15,830 nucleotides of DNA from NCBI GenBank assembly GCA_028822575.1, contig JAPKDN010000021.1, positions 1 to 15,830 of the forward strand, read 5' to 3'. This document shows positions 1 through 8,324 of this stretch, one piece after another (positions within the stretch are counted from its first letter, which is position 1; the number at the start of each line of letters is the position of its first letter). The notes beneath the pieces were generated by a model that did no database searches, had not been told where the DNA came from, and was given only the letters and a program-made list of their open reading frames with translations. The translations under genes and the position numbers were made by a program. This DNA is from Alphaproteobacteria bacterium (GTDB lineage: Bacteria > Pseudomonadota > Alphaproteobacteria > Thalassobaculales > Thalassobaculaceae).

Positions 1-215
1 GGGCTTAACGTTGCGGATTGACTGGGTGTTTGCTCGTCTAGTGGTGATTGTTTTTTGAGGCCCTAGTGACAAATTTGCACAATGTCACCCTCGCCCTTGA
101 GCGTTAGGAACGTCTGAATAAGCCGATCATGCAAACCGGTGCATTCCAAACCATTCATAAATTCAGCTAAACACCCGCTGGCCCGCGCCTTGGCCTCGTT
201 CTAGCTCTGGGTTTG

Positions 216-539
216 TTAGGCGATCAGCCATTTCGAGCGCGACAGAGGCGCTTCCAGCAAACCCGGCTCGGAAAGACTGAAGGTATGGGTAAGAGCTTTT
301 TCAAAATGTGTTGCCGCGACGACCGGTGTGTTGACCTCCTGGCGGAGGGTGACGAGCATGGTCAGCAAAAGTCTGTATCCGCGAAGTGTCAGCTCGTCCT
401 CCTAAGATGTTCGAGCCCCATGTGGATTTCCCAATACGAGATCGATCAGCCGAATCGCCTTGGAGGCAAGATCTAAGCGAACCAGCGCTATGCCCCTGCT
501 CGCAGCGCAGGACTCGTTGAACGTTATACTAATTTCCAT
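216..539 (-). pseudogene. Unrecognised minus-strand gene interrupted by an in-frame amber codon
   Basis: On the minus strand an ATG at 539-537 opens a frame that runs to a TAA at 218-216 with a single in-frame stop, TAG at 404-402. Read through, it would give 107 residues. The first part starts MEISITFNESCAAS. The second part contains LRGYRLLLTMLVTLRQEV and ends APLSRSKWLIA. Composition on both sides of the stop is protein-like, with alternating hydrophobic and charged residues. That is why I treat it as one broken gene and not two chance frames. No convincing Shine-Dalgarno sequence precedes the ATG, and I do not recognise the family. It sits beside a transposase remnant, consistent with a decaying region. 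Alternatives are a sequencing error at the TAG or a chance open frame. Confidence 0.35.
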
Positions 540-611
540 TGATTAAAATTCATTCGCCCAATCTCTTGTTCCGATCGACATGCTGGTCCACGGTGCCTGA
601 GTGAGTTTGAT

Positions 612-915
612 TTATACCTCGTAGCAGGTGGCAAGGTTTTGATCCTGTGCCGAGAAGATGCGGTTTGAGAGCCAGTTCTCAAGCATGTATTGGCAAACGT
701 TCACGACGGGTTTGAGCTCAGGAGGTCGTGGTGGCAAGGGGATCAGCATGGTGTTGGCTGGCAGGTCAAACTTGTCGGTGGTGTGCAAACACGCTTGATC
801 GAGCAAAACGACGCCATGCGAACCGGGTGCTGCCTCCTGTGATCTTGTCGAGATGCCATTGCATGGTGGTGGTATCGCATCGCTGCATGACCACGGCCGC
901 GGCGGTCACGCCGAG
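612..915 (-). pseudogene. IS630-type transposase remnant, frameshifted
   Basis: The minus strand encodes the C-terminal part of an IS630-family DDE transposase in two frames. The upstream piece reads AAAVVMQRCDTTTMQWHLDKI. It is followed after a frame change near 820-840 by PGSHGVVLLDQACLHTTD and then IPLPPRPPELKPVVNVCQYM. These match the family pattern in which an LLLDQAGWH block carries the second catalytic aspartate and a LPPxxPELNPVENVW block carries the terminal glutamate. Here the last block has degraded to PELKPVVNVC, so the catalytic glutamate appears replaced by valine. The N-terminal half is missing and the C-terminus drifts into a stop at 612. No terminal inverted repeats were identified. 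It is a dead, truncated element; only the upstream boundary is uncertain. Confidence 0.8.
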
Positions 916-1308
916 CACCACACGCAGGGAAGTGAAATAGTCTGGCGCCTCCACCTCGCGTTGCAGCGACCGTCCGATCGGCAGCAGCGTCTCGGCGATA
1001 TGGTTCTCGAAAAGGCGCTCCCGCGTTGTGATCAGCAAGCGCAGGGCGTTAAAAGGAAAGGGGGCTTTCAGCCGTGGCCTATCCGGGGTCCGGACGGCGG
1101 TCATAATGTCGAAAAGCTATCGATCCGTGGGCGGTAAATCTTCGTTGGCTACGGGCGAGGACAGCGGAGCCACGCTCCCCAAGCAGACCGTGAGTATCAT
1201 GACGATCGCTCGTGCATCGGGAATGGCTTTTAAAAAGGGAGGGTGGGCGCTCTACATGGTCCGATTGTAGTCCCGCTGGGCTTTGGCGCGCAAGGCTGGG
1301 TGGTGATT
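916..1308. other. Gene-poor stretch without a supported gene
   Basis: Between the transposase remnant and the AbrB-type gene I find no frame with a recognisable domain and a credible start. A minus-strand frame continuous with part of the transposase piece reads NALRLLITTRERLFENHIA and LLPIGRSLQREVEAPDYF between about 930 and 1050. It looks protein-like, but I cannot name it. A second short minus-strand segment around 1130-1230 reads VMILTVCLGSVAPLSSPVA, resembling a signal peptide with no protein behind it. Both could be fragments of genes disrupted by the insertion. Confidence 0.4.
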
Positions 1309-2421
1309 TCACTGGGCCGTGAAGTATCGAGCGATCAGTTTGAACGCCAGTGGCGCGAGCAGCACCACCATGCCGATCCGGCAGAGATGGTGGGTCGCCA
1401 CGAAAGCCACGTCCTGGCCTATCCCGAAGGCCACGAGGCTCATCTCCGCAAGGCCGCCCGGTGCATAGGCCAGGGTAACGACGTACCAGGGCAGACCGGT
1501 CAACTCTCCAATCAGAAGTCCGAAACCCACGGCGCTGGACATCCAAATGATCGCCGAGCCGAGCGAGATCTGGATAATCCGAAGCACTTCTCGGTAATGG
1601 GTGCCCGCGAACCGGCAACCGACGGCTGTTCCAAGCACGACCTGGGCGGCGGCGACTAGGCCGGCGGGTGGCGAGGCGGTGCTCCACCCCGCAATATGCG
1701 CGGTCGCGCTTAGCGCTAGCGGGCCCAGTAAGAAGGCGGCCGGAAGCTTTAGGCGACGGGCGATGAAGGGTCCAATGGTCGCGCATCCCAGCAGAATTAG
1801 CCATTCATTAAGTGGCAGATCGAAGCCAGGCCCCCGGGGAAGCAAGCCAGGTGGGCTTTCATAACCGCCGAAAATACGGAACATGATCGGAATGGTCATC
1901 ACCACCAACAGGATACGAGAGGCGTGGGTCAACGCGATAACCCGGTCGTCGCCGCCCATTTCCCGGCCAATCAGGGTCATGTCGTTGAGACCGCCGGGCG
2001 CGGCGGCGAAATAGGAGGTGACCGGATCATAGTTGCCGTAGAATTTTAAATAATAGAGCACCAGAGCCAACGCTAGCGCGCCGTAGATCGCCAACCCACT
2101 AATGGTCACGACCCATTGGCCCACGCGATCCACCAAGTCCGGGGTGAACTGACTGCCTAGCATGGCGCCGATGAAGACCACCATGCTTTGCCGCAGCATA
2201 TGAGGTAGTCGAACCTGGGTTCCCAAGACCGCCGCTACGGTGACGAACACCATGGCGCCCAGCATCCAAGGCAATGGCAGCTTCATGGTCGCGAAAACAC
2301 CGCCGCCTGCAGAGCCAATGGCGATCGCCAGGAACATGGAACCGTGCTTGTGGCCGACGGTTAGTTTCTCGCCGCCCTGGAGCCTTTTATCCGATTGGTC
2401 GGGGCCCCGAGACTCAGTCAA
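1309..2421 (-). CDS. AbrB-duplication family membrane protein
   Basis: This is an integral inner-membrane protein of the AbrB/TIGR03082 duplication family (Pfam AbrB, unrelated to the Bacillus regulator). Members are annotated as putative ammonia monooxygenase-like or transport proteins; the substrate is not established. The 370-residue product is hydrophobic almost throughout and shows the internal duplication clearly. LPLPWMLGAM at 48-57 is mirrored by LKLPAAFLLGPLA at 224-236, and AAAPGGLNDMTLI at 139-151 by AYAPGGLAEMSLV at 318-330. The TTG start at 2421 overlaps the stop of the upstream deacylase gene by 8 bases. An ATG at 2337, giving 342 residues, is an alternative that starts just before the first membrane segment; no strong ribosome site decides between them. 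The overlap implies co-transcription and translational coupling with the deacylase gene. Confidence 0.85.
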   Translation of the reverse strand: MTESRGPDQSDKRLQGGEKLTVGHKHGSMFLAIAIGSAGGGVFATMKLPLPWMLGAMVFVTVAAVLGTQVRLPHMLRQSMVVFIGAMLGSQFTPDLVDRVGQWVVTISGLAIYGALALALVLYYLKFYGNYDPVTSYFAAAPGGLNDMTLIGREMGGDDRVIALTHASRILLVVMTIPIMFRIFGGYESPPGLLPRGPGFDLPLNEWLILLGCATIGPFIARRLKLPAAFLLGPLALSATAHIAGWSTASPPAGLVAAAQVVLGTAVGCRFAGTHYREVLRIIQISLGSAIIWMSSAVGFGLLIGELTGLPWYVVTLAYAPGGLAEMSLVAFGIGQDVAFVATHHLCRIGMVVLLAPLAFKLIARYFTAQ

Positions 2422-3388
2422 CGACTTTGCCCAAGCGGACCGCAGTCTGCCCCCTGGTTAGGCGGCGTGATGGCATGATGAGTACACAGTCGTCATGGGG
2501 AGTGTAGACGGGTGTATCGCCGTCCATCGCGAGCAGTGTGCCCGCCTTGGGTATGACCTCCATGCCGATATAGGGCTTAACGAAGTTGAAGGTCGCATTT
2601 CGGACGGTGATCGGGTTAGTCACCTCGATCACCCGTTGCCGGGGTGGTGTGTCGGGCCCCAACCAATCATCGATCATCGACGCGTCGCCGGTCCCGGTAG
2701 CCACCAGGAAGCGAATCATGGTCTGGCGCGCGACGTCGACGCTAGACTGGGCCCAGTGTTGGCCGCATTCGACGAGAAGGGCTGCGTGATGGCGTTGGGG
2801 GTTGGAGAACGGGGCATAATCCCTCATTCGTCGCCCTGCGGCGTGGCCATGATCCAGGACAATGTTGGCGGGAACCCCAACCCGTTCTGCCAGCGCTCGC
2901 CCCTTGTACACTGGACCGGCCAGCATCAGCGGTAACGTGGGATGCTGCATCGAATGTATGTCGAGCAGGAAATCGACATTATCCAACAACGGCCGGATCT
3001 CTCTGGTCCGTCGAGCCTCTTGGCTGTCGCGAGGGCTGTCAAGCATGTCCGCTTGCCAAAGCCGGTTCATGTCCTCGTCGACGAATCGCGAGAGCATGGG
3101 ATTGTTGGTATCGAAATTGTGATACGCCTCAACATTACAAAAACCCAAGGTCAGGCGACCCCAAAGTGGGCGAAACCCGCTCTGGAACAAAGTGTTCAGG
3201 ACGATGGCCCCGCACAGCTCGTTGCCATGGGTTACCGCAGTGATCATCACATGCGGCCCCCCAACCGGGCCATCGAAGCTGGTGAAATAGTCCACCCCAG
3301 TATTGCCTACTCGATAGGCCGATATGTCGGGAGGATTAATCTCGATTGGATAGGAATTTAGATCGACTGGCGAACGGTTGGCGGGCAT
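2414..3388 (-). CDS. M14-family deacylase (aspartoacylase / succinylglutamate desuccinylase type)
   Basis: The 324-residue product is a zinc amidohydrolase of the AstE/AspA group, whose members cleave an N-acyl group from an amino acid (N-acetylaspartate, N-succinylglutamate, N-acetyl-diaminobutyrate). Visible metal and catalytic motifs are THGNE at 53-57 (zinc ligands H54 and E57), LLDIHS at 141-146 (zinc ligand H145) and VECGQH at 206-211 (general base E207). FVDEDMNRLW near 102-111 is the usual substrate-binding segment with N108 and R109. The C-terminal third is the beta-rich lid domain. There is no signal peptide, so the enzyme is cytoplasmic. Length is normal for the family. The substrate cannot be read from sequence. 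DoeB of ectoine breakdown belongs to this group, but no other ectoine gene is present. It is divergent from the peptide ABC operon and coupled to the AbrB-type gene. Confidence 0.88.
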   Translation of the reverse strand: MPANRSPVDLNSYPIEINPPDISAYRVGNTGVDYFTSFDGPVGGPHVMITAVTHGNELCGAIVLNTLFQSGFRPLWGRLTLGFCNVEAYHNFDTNNPMLSRFVDEDMNRLWQADMLDSPRDSQEARRTREIRPLLDNVDFLLDIHSMQHPTLPLMLAGPVYKGRALAERVGVPANIVLDHGHAAGRRMRDYAPFSNPQRHHAALLVECGQHWAQSSVDVARQTMIRFLVATGTGDASMIDDWLGPDTPPRQRVIEVTNPITVRNATFNFVKPYIGMEVIPKAGTLLAMDGDTPVYTPHDDCVLIMPSRRLTRGQTAVRLGKVVD

Positions 3389-3506
3389 CGAAGTCCCAGG
3401 ATGTGTCTCGGCTCAAGACCATCGACGCGACCGTGACGATCAAAGGCGCTGGAATGGCCATGCTACAGAAAAACCCAAGTTCAGGCCAGAGCATCGACCA
3501 AGGATC

Positions 3507-3527
3507 ACCGCGACTAGCGGTCGCGGT
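3507..3527. promoter_or_regulatory. Perfect 8-bp inverted repeat in the divergent intergenic region
   Basis: ACCGCGAC and GTCGCGGT form a perfect 8-bp inverted repeat around the 5-base centre TAGCG. It lies between the divergent M14 deacylase and peptide-importer genes, about 120 bases upstream of one start and 180 bases upstream of the other. A run of six T residues begins 9 bases to its right, too far for a classic intrinsic terminator, and no plus-strand gene precedes it. An operator for a dimeric repressor or a leader hairpin are both possible; the role is inference. Confidence 0.35.
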
Positions 3528-3694
3528 CACGGTTGCTTTTTTCCCGAGCGGGGATGATGGCGTTACGCTCTGCTCGGAGTAATGTGCCGGGGATTGCTAC
3601 GCTAGCCGGCTTGGGTCATTCTACCCCTTTGAACAAAACGCCGCGTGGCGGCGGAATGGCGAAAAGCTTTTGTAGGCATAAATAGAAAACTCGT

Positions 3695-3700
3695 GGGGAG
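3695..3700 (+). promoter_or_regulatory. Shine-Dalgarno site that fixes the binding-protein start
   Basis: GGGGAG lies 7 bases before the ATG at 3708. The open frame extends upstream to 3645, but only the ATG at 3708 has this site and opens directly onto a signal peptide, so 3708 is chosen. Confidence 0.8.
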
Positions 3701-3707
3701 ATTAAAC

Positions 3708-5327
3708 ATGAAACTTTGGCGTCAATTGGGTCTCGCAGCGCTGGCGGTCACGACCCTTTCGGGACCGGTACTGGCTGCTGATGTCGTGATCGGCATGCGT
3801 TCGGAACCGTCCTCGATCGATCCGTATTTCCATAATCTTGGGCCGAACAACGCGATGCTTGGCCAGATCTTCGACCGGTTAACTGACTGGACGCCGGGTA
3901 TGGACAAGATCATCGGCCGGGCCGCCGGTTCCTGGAAGGCGATCAATGATACGACTTGGGAGTACAAGCTTAAGAAGGGTATAAAATTCCATGATGGCTC
4001 CGACCTGACCGCCGATGATGTGATCTTCTCCTACAAGCGGGCCGACTCGTATGAAGGCGGTAACTCCAGTTTTCGCACTTATACCAAGGGTAAGACACTG
4101 AAGAAGATCGACGATCACACCCTGCACATCATCACCGATAGCCCCTACCCGTTGATGCCGAACGACACGACGACTGTCATGATCATGTCTAGCGACGCCA
4201 AGGGCACCGGCGAAGCTGGCAAGAACAACGGCATCTCCGCCAAGGATTTCAACGACGGGACCGCGACAGTTGGATCCGGCCCCTACAAGTTCGTTGAGTG
4301 GAAAAAGGGCGACCGCATCGTCCTGGAGAAGTTCGATGGGTATCAGGGTCCGCTGGACCAGCCTTGGGACAAGATCACTTTCAAGTTCATCAAGGCTGAG
4401 CCCGCCCGTGTCGCCGCGCTTCTGGCGGGCGACGTCGACATGATAGACAACGTGCCGACTTCGGATATCGAGCGTCTGAAGAGCGAGACCAAGGTCTCGC
4501 TCAGCAGTGGTGTCTCGAACCGGGTGATCTATCTGCACATGGATCAGTTCCGCGACAACTCGCCCTTCGTTACCACCAAGGACGGCAAGCCGATGGACAA
4601 AAATCCGCTGAAGGACGCGCGGGTTCGCAAGGCAATTTCCATGATGATCAACCGCGACGCGATCGTGGCTCGGGTCATGGAGGGCGTGGCCATCCCCGCC
4701 GGTCAGTTGTTGCCGGAAGGGTTCTTTGGCCGTTCGCCGAATCTGTCGGCTGAGAAATATAATCCCAAGGGCGCTAAGAAGCTGCTCGCTGAGGCTGGCT
4801 GGGGTGATGGCTTTGGTCTGACCATACACGGCCCGAATGACCGTTACATCAACGACGCCAAGATCGCCGAGGCTATCGGTCAGATGTTGTCGGCCCAAGG
4901 CATCCCGACCAAGGTCGAGACTATGCCGAAGAACGTTTACTTCAAGCGTGCTTCCAAGGGTGCCGCAGGCGGCCTTCCGGAGTTCAGTTTCTTTCTGGTC
5001 GGTTGGGGTTCGGGTACGGGTGAGCCGTCCTCTCCGTTGAAGTCGCTTCTTGCCACGCATGACAAGGACAAGGGCAAGGGCGCGTCTAATCGGGGGCGTC
5101 ATTCTGATGGCAAGGTTGATGCCTTGCTGAATCAGGCGTTGGCGACCGTCGAAGACACTAAGCGGGCAGCGTTACTCGCCGAGACCACGGATCTGGCCAT
5201 CGGCGTGAACCAAGGCATCATTCCCTTGCATTACCAGGTCAACACCTGGGCGACCCGCAAGGGGTTGAAATACATCCCTCGCGCCGACGAGCGCACCACC
5301 GGTATTGATTTGGTGCCGGCCAACTAA
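3708..5327 (+). CDS. Periplasmic substrate-binding protein of a peptide-type ABC importer
   Basis: This is a family-5 extracellular solute-binding protein (SBP_bac_5), the DppA/OppA type that captures short peptides or related compounds in the periplasm and delivers them to the permeases encoded downstream. The 539-residue product begins with a Sec signal peptide: MKLWRQ, a hydrophobic stretch to about residue 20, then VLA-AD with cleavage likely after A23. The mature N-terminus shows the family signature RSEPSSIDPYF, followed by YKLKKGIKFHDGSDLTADD, the conserved block near the start of the binding domain. Later KNPLKDARVRKAISMMINRD is also typical. Length matches the family. The ligand is unknown. 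A stem-loop follows the stop codon, probably allowing more of this protein than of the membrane subunits. The family assignment is secure; the symbol dppA would claim a substrate that I cannot show. Confidence 0.93.
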   Translation: MKLWRQLGLAALAVTTLSGPVLAADVVIGMRSEPSSIDPYFHNLGPNNAMLGQIFDRLTDWTPGMDKIIGRAAGSWKAINDTTWEYKLKKGIKFHDGSDLTADDVIFSYKRADSYEGGNSSFRTYTKGKTLKKIDDHTLHIITDSPYPLMPNDTTTVMIMSSDAKGTGEAGKNNGISAKDFNDGTATVGSGPYKFVEWKKGDRIVLEKFDGYQGPLDQPWDKITFKFIKAEPARVAALLAGDVDMIDNVPTSDIERLKSETKVSLSSGVSNRVIYLHMDQFRDNSPFVTTKDGKPMDKNPLKDARVRKAISMMINRDAIVARVMEGVAIPAGQLLPEGFFGRSPNLSAEKYNPKGAKKLLAEAGWGDGFGLTIHGPNDRYINDAKIAEAIGQMLSAQGIPTKVETMPKNVYFKRASKGAAGGLPEFSFFLVGWGSGTGEPSSPLKSLLATHDKDKGKGASNRGRHSDGKVDALLNQALATVEDTKRAALLAETTDLAIGVNQGIIPLHYQVNTWATRKGLKYIPRADERTTGIDLVPAN

Positions 5328-5341
5328 GATTAAGACGTGAT

Positions 5342-5384
5342 TGGGAGCGGTTGGCCGCGTGCCTTCCGCTCCCATCTGATTTTT
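5342..5384 (+). terminator. Stem-loop with T-run after the binding-protein gene
   Basis: TGGGAGCGG at 5342-5350 pairs perfectly with CCGCTCCCA at 5366-5374 (9 bp, 15-base loop). A T-run at 5380-5384 follows. It lies in the 79-base gap between the binding-protein and first permease genes. The likely role is partial termination or 3'-end protection, so that the binding protein is made in excess over the membrane components. Confidence 0.7.
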
Positions 5385-5406
5385 AGAAGTCTAGTTCGGG
5401 GTGCCG

Positions 5407-6384
5407 ATGTCGGTTTTCATCATCAGACGCCTTTTGCAGGCCGGTCTTGTGGTCGTGGTGATGTCTTTCATCGTGTTCTCGGGCGTGTTCATGGTCGGCG
5501 ATCCGGTCGAAATTCTGGTTAGTGACGACGCGGATCAGGAAGAACGCGACCGTATGATCAAGTCGATGGGGTTGGATAAACCCTTCATCGTTCAATACGG
5601 GCTATTCGTCGCCAAGGCGGTGCAAGGTGATCTGGGTGAGTCCTTTGTGTTTAACGAGCCGGCCTTGTTGCTGATCCTGGACCGCATGCCCGCGACCATG
5701 GAACTAGCGGTGGTTGCACTCCTGATTGCGGTTATTTTTGGAATTCCACTGGGTGTTTGGGCGGGTCTGAAACCCGATTCAATGGCATCCAAAAGTATCA
5801 TGACAGGTTCGATCCTAGGCTTCAGCTTGCCGACATTTTGGGTTGGAATCATGATGATCCTGCTTTTCGCTGTGTATCTGGGCTGGCTGCCCTCGACAGG
5901 ACGCGGCGATGTGCAGGTCATCCTTGGAGTGCCAATCAGCGTGTTCAGCTGGGACGGTTTCAGCCACGTGTTGATGCCGGCTATCAATTTGGCGCTGTTT
6001 AAACTCTCTCTGGTGATCCGATTGGCCCGCGCCGGCACCCGCGAGGTGATGCACCAGGACTACATAAAATTTGCCCGGGCCAAAGGATTGAGTGACTCGC
6101 GGATCATTCTGGTTCACGTGATGAAGAACATCATGATTCCGGTGGTCACGGTTCTTGGGCTTGAGTTTGGCGGCTTGGTCGCTTTCTCGGTAGTCACCGA
6201 AACGGTGTTCGCCTGGCCGGGCATGGGCAAACTGCTGATCGACTCGATCGGCCAGCTTGATCGGCCGGTGATCGTGGCCTACCTGATGATCATCGTGTTC
6301 CTGTTCGTATTCATTAATCTCTTCGTGGATATCCTCTACTCACTGCTCGATCCCCGGGTAAGGCTGCAGGATGTAAAAGGATGA
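5407..6384 (+). CDS. Peptide-type ABC importer, first permease (DppB-like)
   Basis: This is an inner-membrane permease of the DppB/OppB type that forms half of the translocation channel. The 325-residue product starts with the characteristic FIIRRLLQAGLVVVVMSF membrane segment. A periplasmic loop follows that contains DPVEILVSDDAD and RMIKSMGLDKPFIVQY, and about five more hydrophobic segments come after it. The cytoplasmic EAA coupling loop is present as DYIKFARAKGLSDSR near 218-232, where the ATPases dock. I chose the ATG at 5407 because GGGG sits 5 bases upstream. A GTG at 5401 would add two residues. The gene ends in an ATGA overlap with the second permease gene, indicating translational coupling. 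Confidence 0.92.
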   Translation: MSVFIIRRLLQAGLVVVVMSFIVFSGVFMVGDPVEILVSDDADQEERDRMIKSMGLDKPFIVQYGLFVAKAVQGDLGESFVFNEPALLLILDRMPATMELAVVALLIAVIFGIPLGVWAGLKPDSMASKSIMTGSILGFSLPTFWVGIMMILLFAVYLGWLPSTGRGDVQVILGVPISVFSWDGFSHVLMPAINLALFKLSLVIRLARAGTREVMHQDYIKFARAKGLSDSRIILVHVMKNIMIPVVTVLGLEFGGLVAFSVVTETVFAWPGMGKLLIDSIGQLDRPVIVAYLMIIVFLFVFINLFVDILYSLLDPRVRLQDVKG

Positions 6385-7328
6385 TAGTCAAGCAAGAAAA
6401 TATGGAATTCAGATCGCCTTCGGTTGATCAAAACGATAGCAGAAAATTTGAGGGGGTAGAGACGCCTTTCCGCCGATTTTTGTCGGATTACTGCGAATCC
6501 AAGCTGGCGGTGGTCGGCTTTTTAGTGATCGCGATCATTACCATCGTCGCGGTCCTGGCGCCGGCCCTCGCTCCCACTAATCCTTATGATTTGTCGACGG
6601 TCAGCATCATGGACAGCCGCCTTACGCCGGGCGAGGTGATGATGGACGGTACGGTGGCGTATCTCGGAACCGACGGCGCTGGCCGCGACATGGTCAGCGC
6701 CATGATCTTTGGACTGCGGATCAGTCTTGGCGTCGGAATCGGCAGCGGCGTGATCGCCATGGTCATCGGTATCTCGCTCGGCTTGTTTTCTGCCTATGCC
6801 GGCGGCCGTATCGACAGCGTGATTATGCGCATCGTCGATATTCAGCTTAGCTTCCCAGCAATCCTGGTGGCGCTGATCTTGCTAGTGACCCTTGGCAAGG
6901 GTGTCGATAAGACCATCATCGCGTTAGTGTTTGTGCAATGGGCCTATTATGCGCGCACTATTCGCGGCACTGCGCTCGTGGAACGCCGTCGCGAGTATAT
7001 CGAGTCCGCTGTCTGTCTTGGTCTGTCCGAACGTCGGATCATGTTTCGCCATCTGTTTCCTAACTGTGTCGCGCCAATGATCGTGGTTGGGACCATGCAG
7101 GTCGCGCACGCGATCTCGTTAGAGGCGACCTTGTCCTTCCTAGGGCTTGGCATGCCGCAGACCGAGCCATCCCTTGGCCGGCTGATCGCCAACGGCTTTG
7201 AGTACATCATGAGCGGTAAATACTGGATTAGTGTTTATCCCGGAATTGCTCTGCTTATCACGATCGTCAGCATAAACCTTGTTGGGGACCGTCTCAGGGA
7301 TGTGCTTAACCCGCGTCTGCAGAAGTAG
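6381..7328 (+). CDS. Peptide-type ABC importer, second permease (DppC-like)
   Basis: This is the partner permease of the DppC/OppC type, 315 residues. The N-terminal cytoplasmic tail of about 40 residues precedes the first membrane segment (about 42-64). LGTDGAGRDMVS at 95-106 is the hallmark block found before the second transmembrane segment of OppC-type subunits. The EAA coupling loop appears as EYIESAVCLGLSERR at 205-219. SFLGLGMPQTEPSLG nearer the C-terminus is also typical. The start ATG overlaps the previous stop by four bases. An in-frame ATG at 6402 is possible but less likely given the overlap. The conserved loops argue for a functional pair with the upstream permease. Confidence 0.92.
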   Translation: MIVKQENMEFRSPSVDQNDSRKFEGVETPFRRFLSDYCESKLAVVGFLVIAIITIVAVLAPALAPTNPYDLSTVSIMDSRLTPGEVMMDGTVAYLGTDGAGRDMVSAMIFGLRISLGVGIGSGVIAMVIGISLGLFSAYAGGRIDSVIMRIVDIQLSFPAILVALILLVTLGKGVDKTIIALVFVQWAYYARTIRGTALVERRREYIESAVCLGLSERRIMFRHLFPNCVAPMIVVGTMQVAHAISLEATLSFLGLGMPQTEPSLGRLIANGFEYIMSGKYWISVYPGIALLITIVSINLVGDRLRDVLNPRLQK

Positions 7329-7337
7329 GAGTGGCCG

Positions 7338-8324
7338 GTGAGTAATGCCCAAGCCCCAACATTGGAAGTAAGGGACCTCAACACCTATTTCTTCACAAAA
7401 GGCGGGATCGCCAAGGCGGTGGACGGGGTCAGCTTCAGCGTCGAGCGCGGCAAAGTGATGGGATTGGTGGGGGAGTCAGGCTCCGGCAAGACTGTCACCG
7501 GGTTCTCGATCCTCGGCCTGGTCGACGAGCCGGGGCGGATCGTCAGCGGTGAGGTTCTTTATCATGGCGAAAACCTGGTAACCGCATCGCCGAACCGGAT
7601 GCGGGCGCTGCGCGGCGCCAATATAGCGATGATCTTTCAAGACCCGATGATGACCCTGAACCCAGTGCTGCGCATTGATACCCAAATGATCGAGGCGATT
7701 CAGGCTCACGATACTATCTCCAACGATCGCGCTCGCCAACGCGCACGTGACGCGCTTGGCCAGGTTGGCATTCCCTCACCGGATGAGCGCTTGCGCTCTT
7801 ATCCCCATCAATTTTCTGGTGGCATGCGCCAGCGGGTGGCGATCGCCATCGCGTTGCTTAACAAGCCCGATTTGATCGTCGCCGACGAGCCGACCACGGC
7901 GCTGGACGTAACCATCCAAGGTCAGATCCTGTTCGAGGTCCAAAAACTTTGTGAGGAGACTGGGACTGCACTGATCTGGATTACCCATGACCTCTCGGTA
8001 GTCGCCGGCCTGGCCGATGAAATTTGTGTGATGTATGCTGGCCGCGTGGTTGAGCAGGGGACGGTGGACGCTGTGCTAGACAGACCGATGCATCCCTACA
8101 CTCATGGACTGATCGGCTCTGTGCCCAGCCGGAACAAGCGCGGTGTTCCACTGGCTCAGATTCCGGGTATGACGCCATCGCTTCTTAATTTACCAAGGGG
8201 GTGCGCTTTTGGCAGTCGGTGCTCGAAGGTCGGCGATGCCTGCTTGGTGATCCCGGAGGTCAGCGCGCCGGAGTCGGGCCGTGAGTTGCGTTGCCATTAC
8301 CCGATCCTCGGAGACGCGGAATGA
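7338..8324 (+). CDS. Peptide-type ABC importer, first ATPase (DppD-like)
   Basis: This 328-residue cytoplasmic ABC ATPase of the DppD/OppD type powers import. All nucleotide-binding motifs are intact: Walker A GESGSGKT at 45-52, Q-loop IFQDPM with Q101, signature FSGGMRQR at 159-166, Walker B LIVADEP at 179-185, and the switch histidine H217 in ITHD. The C-terminal oligopeptide-transporter domain carries cysteines at 289, 295, 302 and 319 in the GCxFxxRC...C...CH pattern, linked in this family to an iron-sulfur cluster. The start is GTG at 7338, with AGGAG at 7327-7331 six bases upstream. AGGAG overlaps the stop codon of the preceding gene. The gene ends in an ATGA overlap with the second ATPase gene. 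Confidence 0.93.
   Translation: MSNAQAPTLEVRDLNTYFFTKGGIAKAVDGVSFSVERGKVMGLVGESGSGKTVTGFSILGLVDEPGRIVSGEVLYHGENLVTASPNRMRALRGANIAMIFQDPMMTLNPVLRIDTQMIEAIQAHDTISNDRARQRARDALGQVGIPSPDERLRSYPHQFSGGMRQRVAIAIALLNKPDLIVADEPTTALDVTIQGQILFEVQKLCEETGTALIWITHDLSVVAGLADEICVMYAGRVVEQGTVDAVLDRPMHPYTHGLIGSVPSRNKRGVPLAQIPGMTPSLLNLPRGCAFGSRCSKVGDACLVIPEVSAPESGRELRCHYPILGDAE

Noticed and set aside
1079..1804. 241-codon minus-strand frame overlapping the AbrB-type gene
   Set aside because: It is Arg/Pro/Gly-rich out-of-frame translation of the membrane protein region with no recognisable motif.
2414..3388. DoeB (ectoine breakdown) identity for the M14 deacylase
   Set aside because: The family and length fit, but no DoeA, transaminase or ectoine transporter is nearby, so the specific name is not supported.
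3879..5102. 407-codon open frame on the minus strand
   Set aside because: It is antisense to the solute-binding protein gene and has no domain; an artefact of GC-rich codon use.
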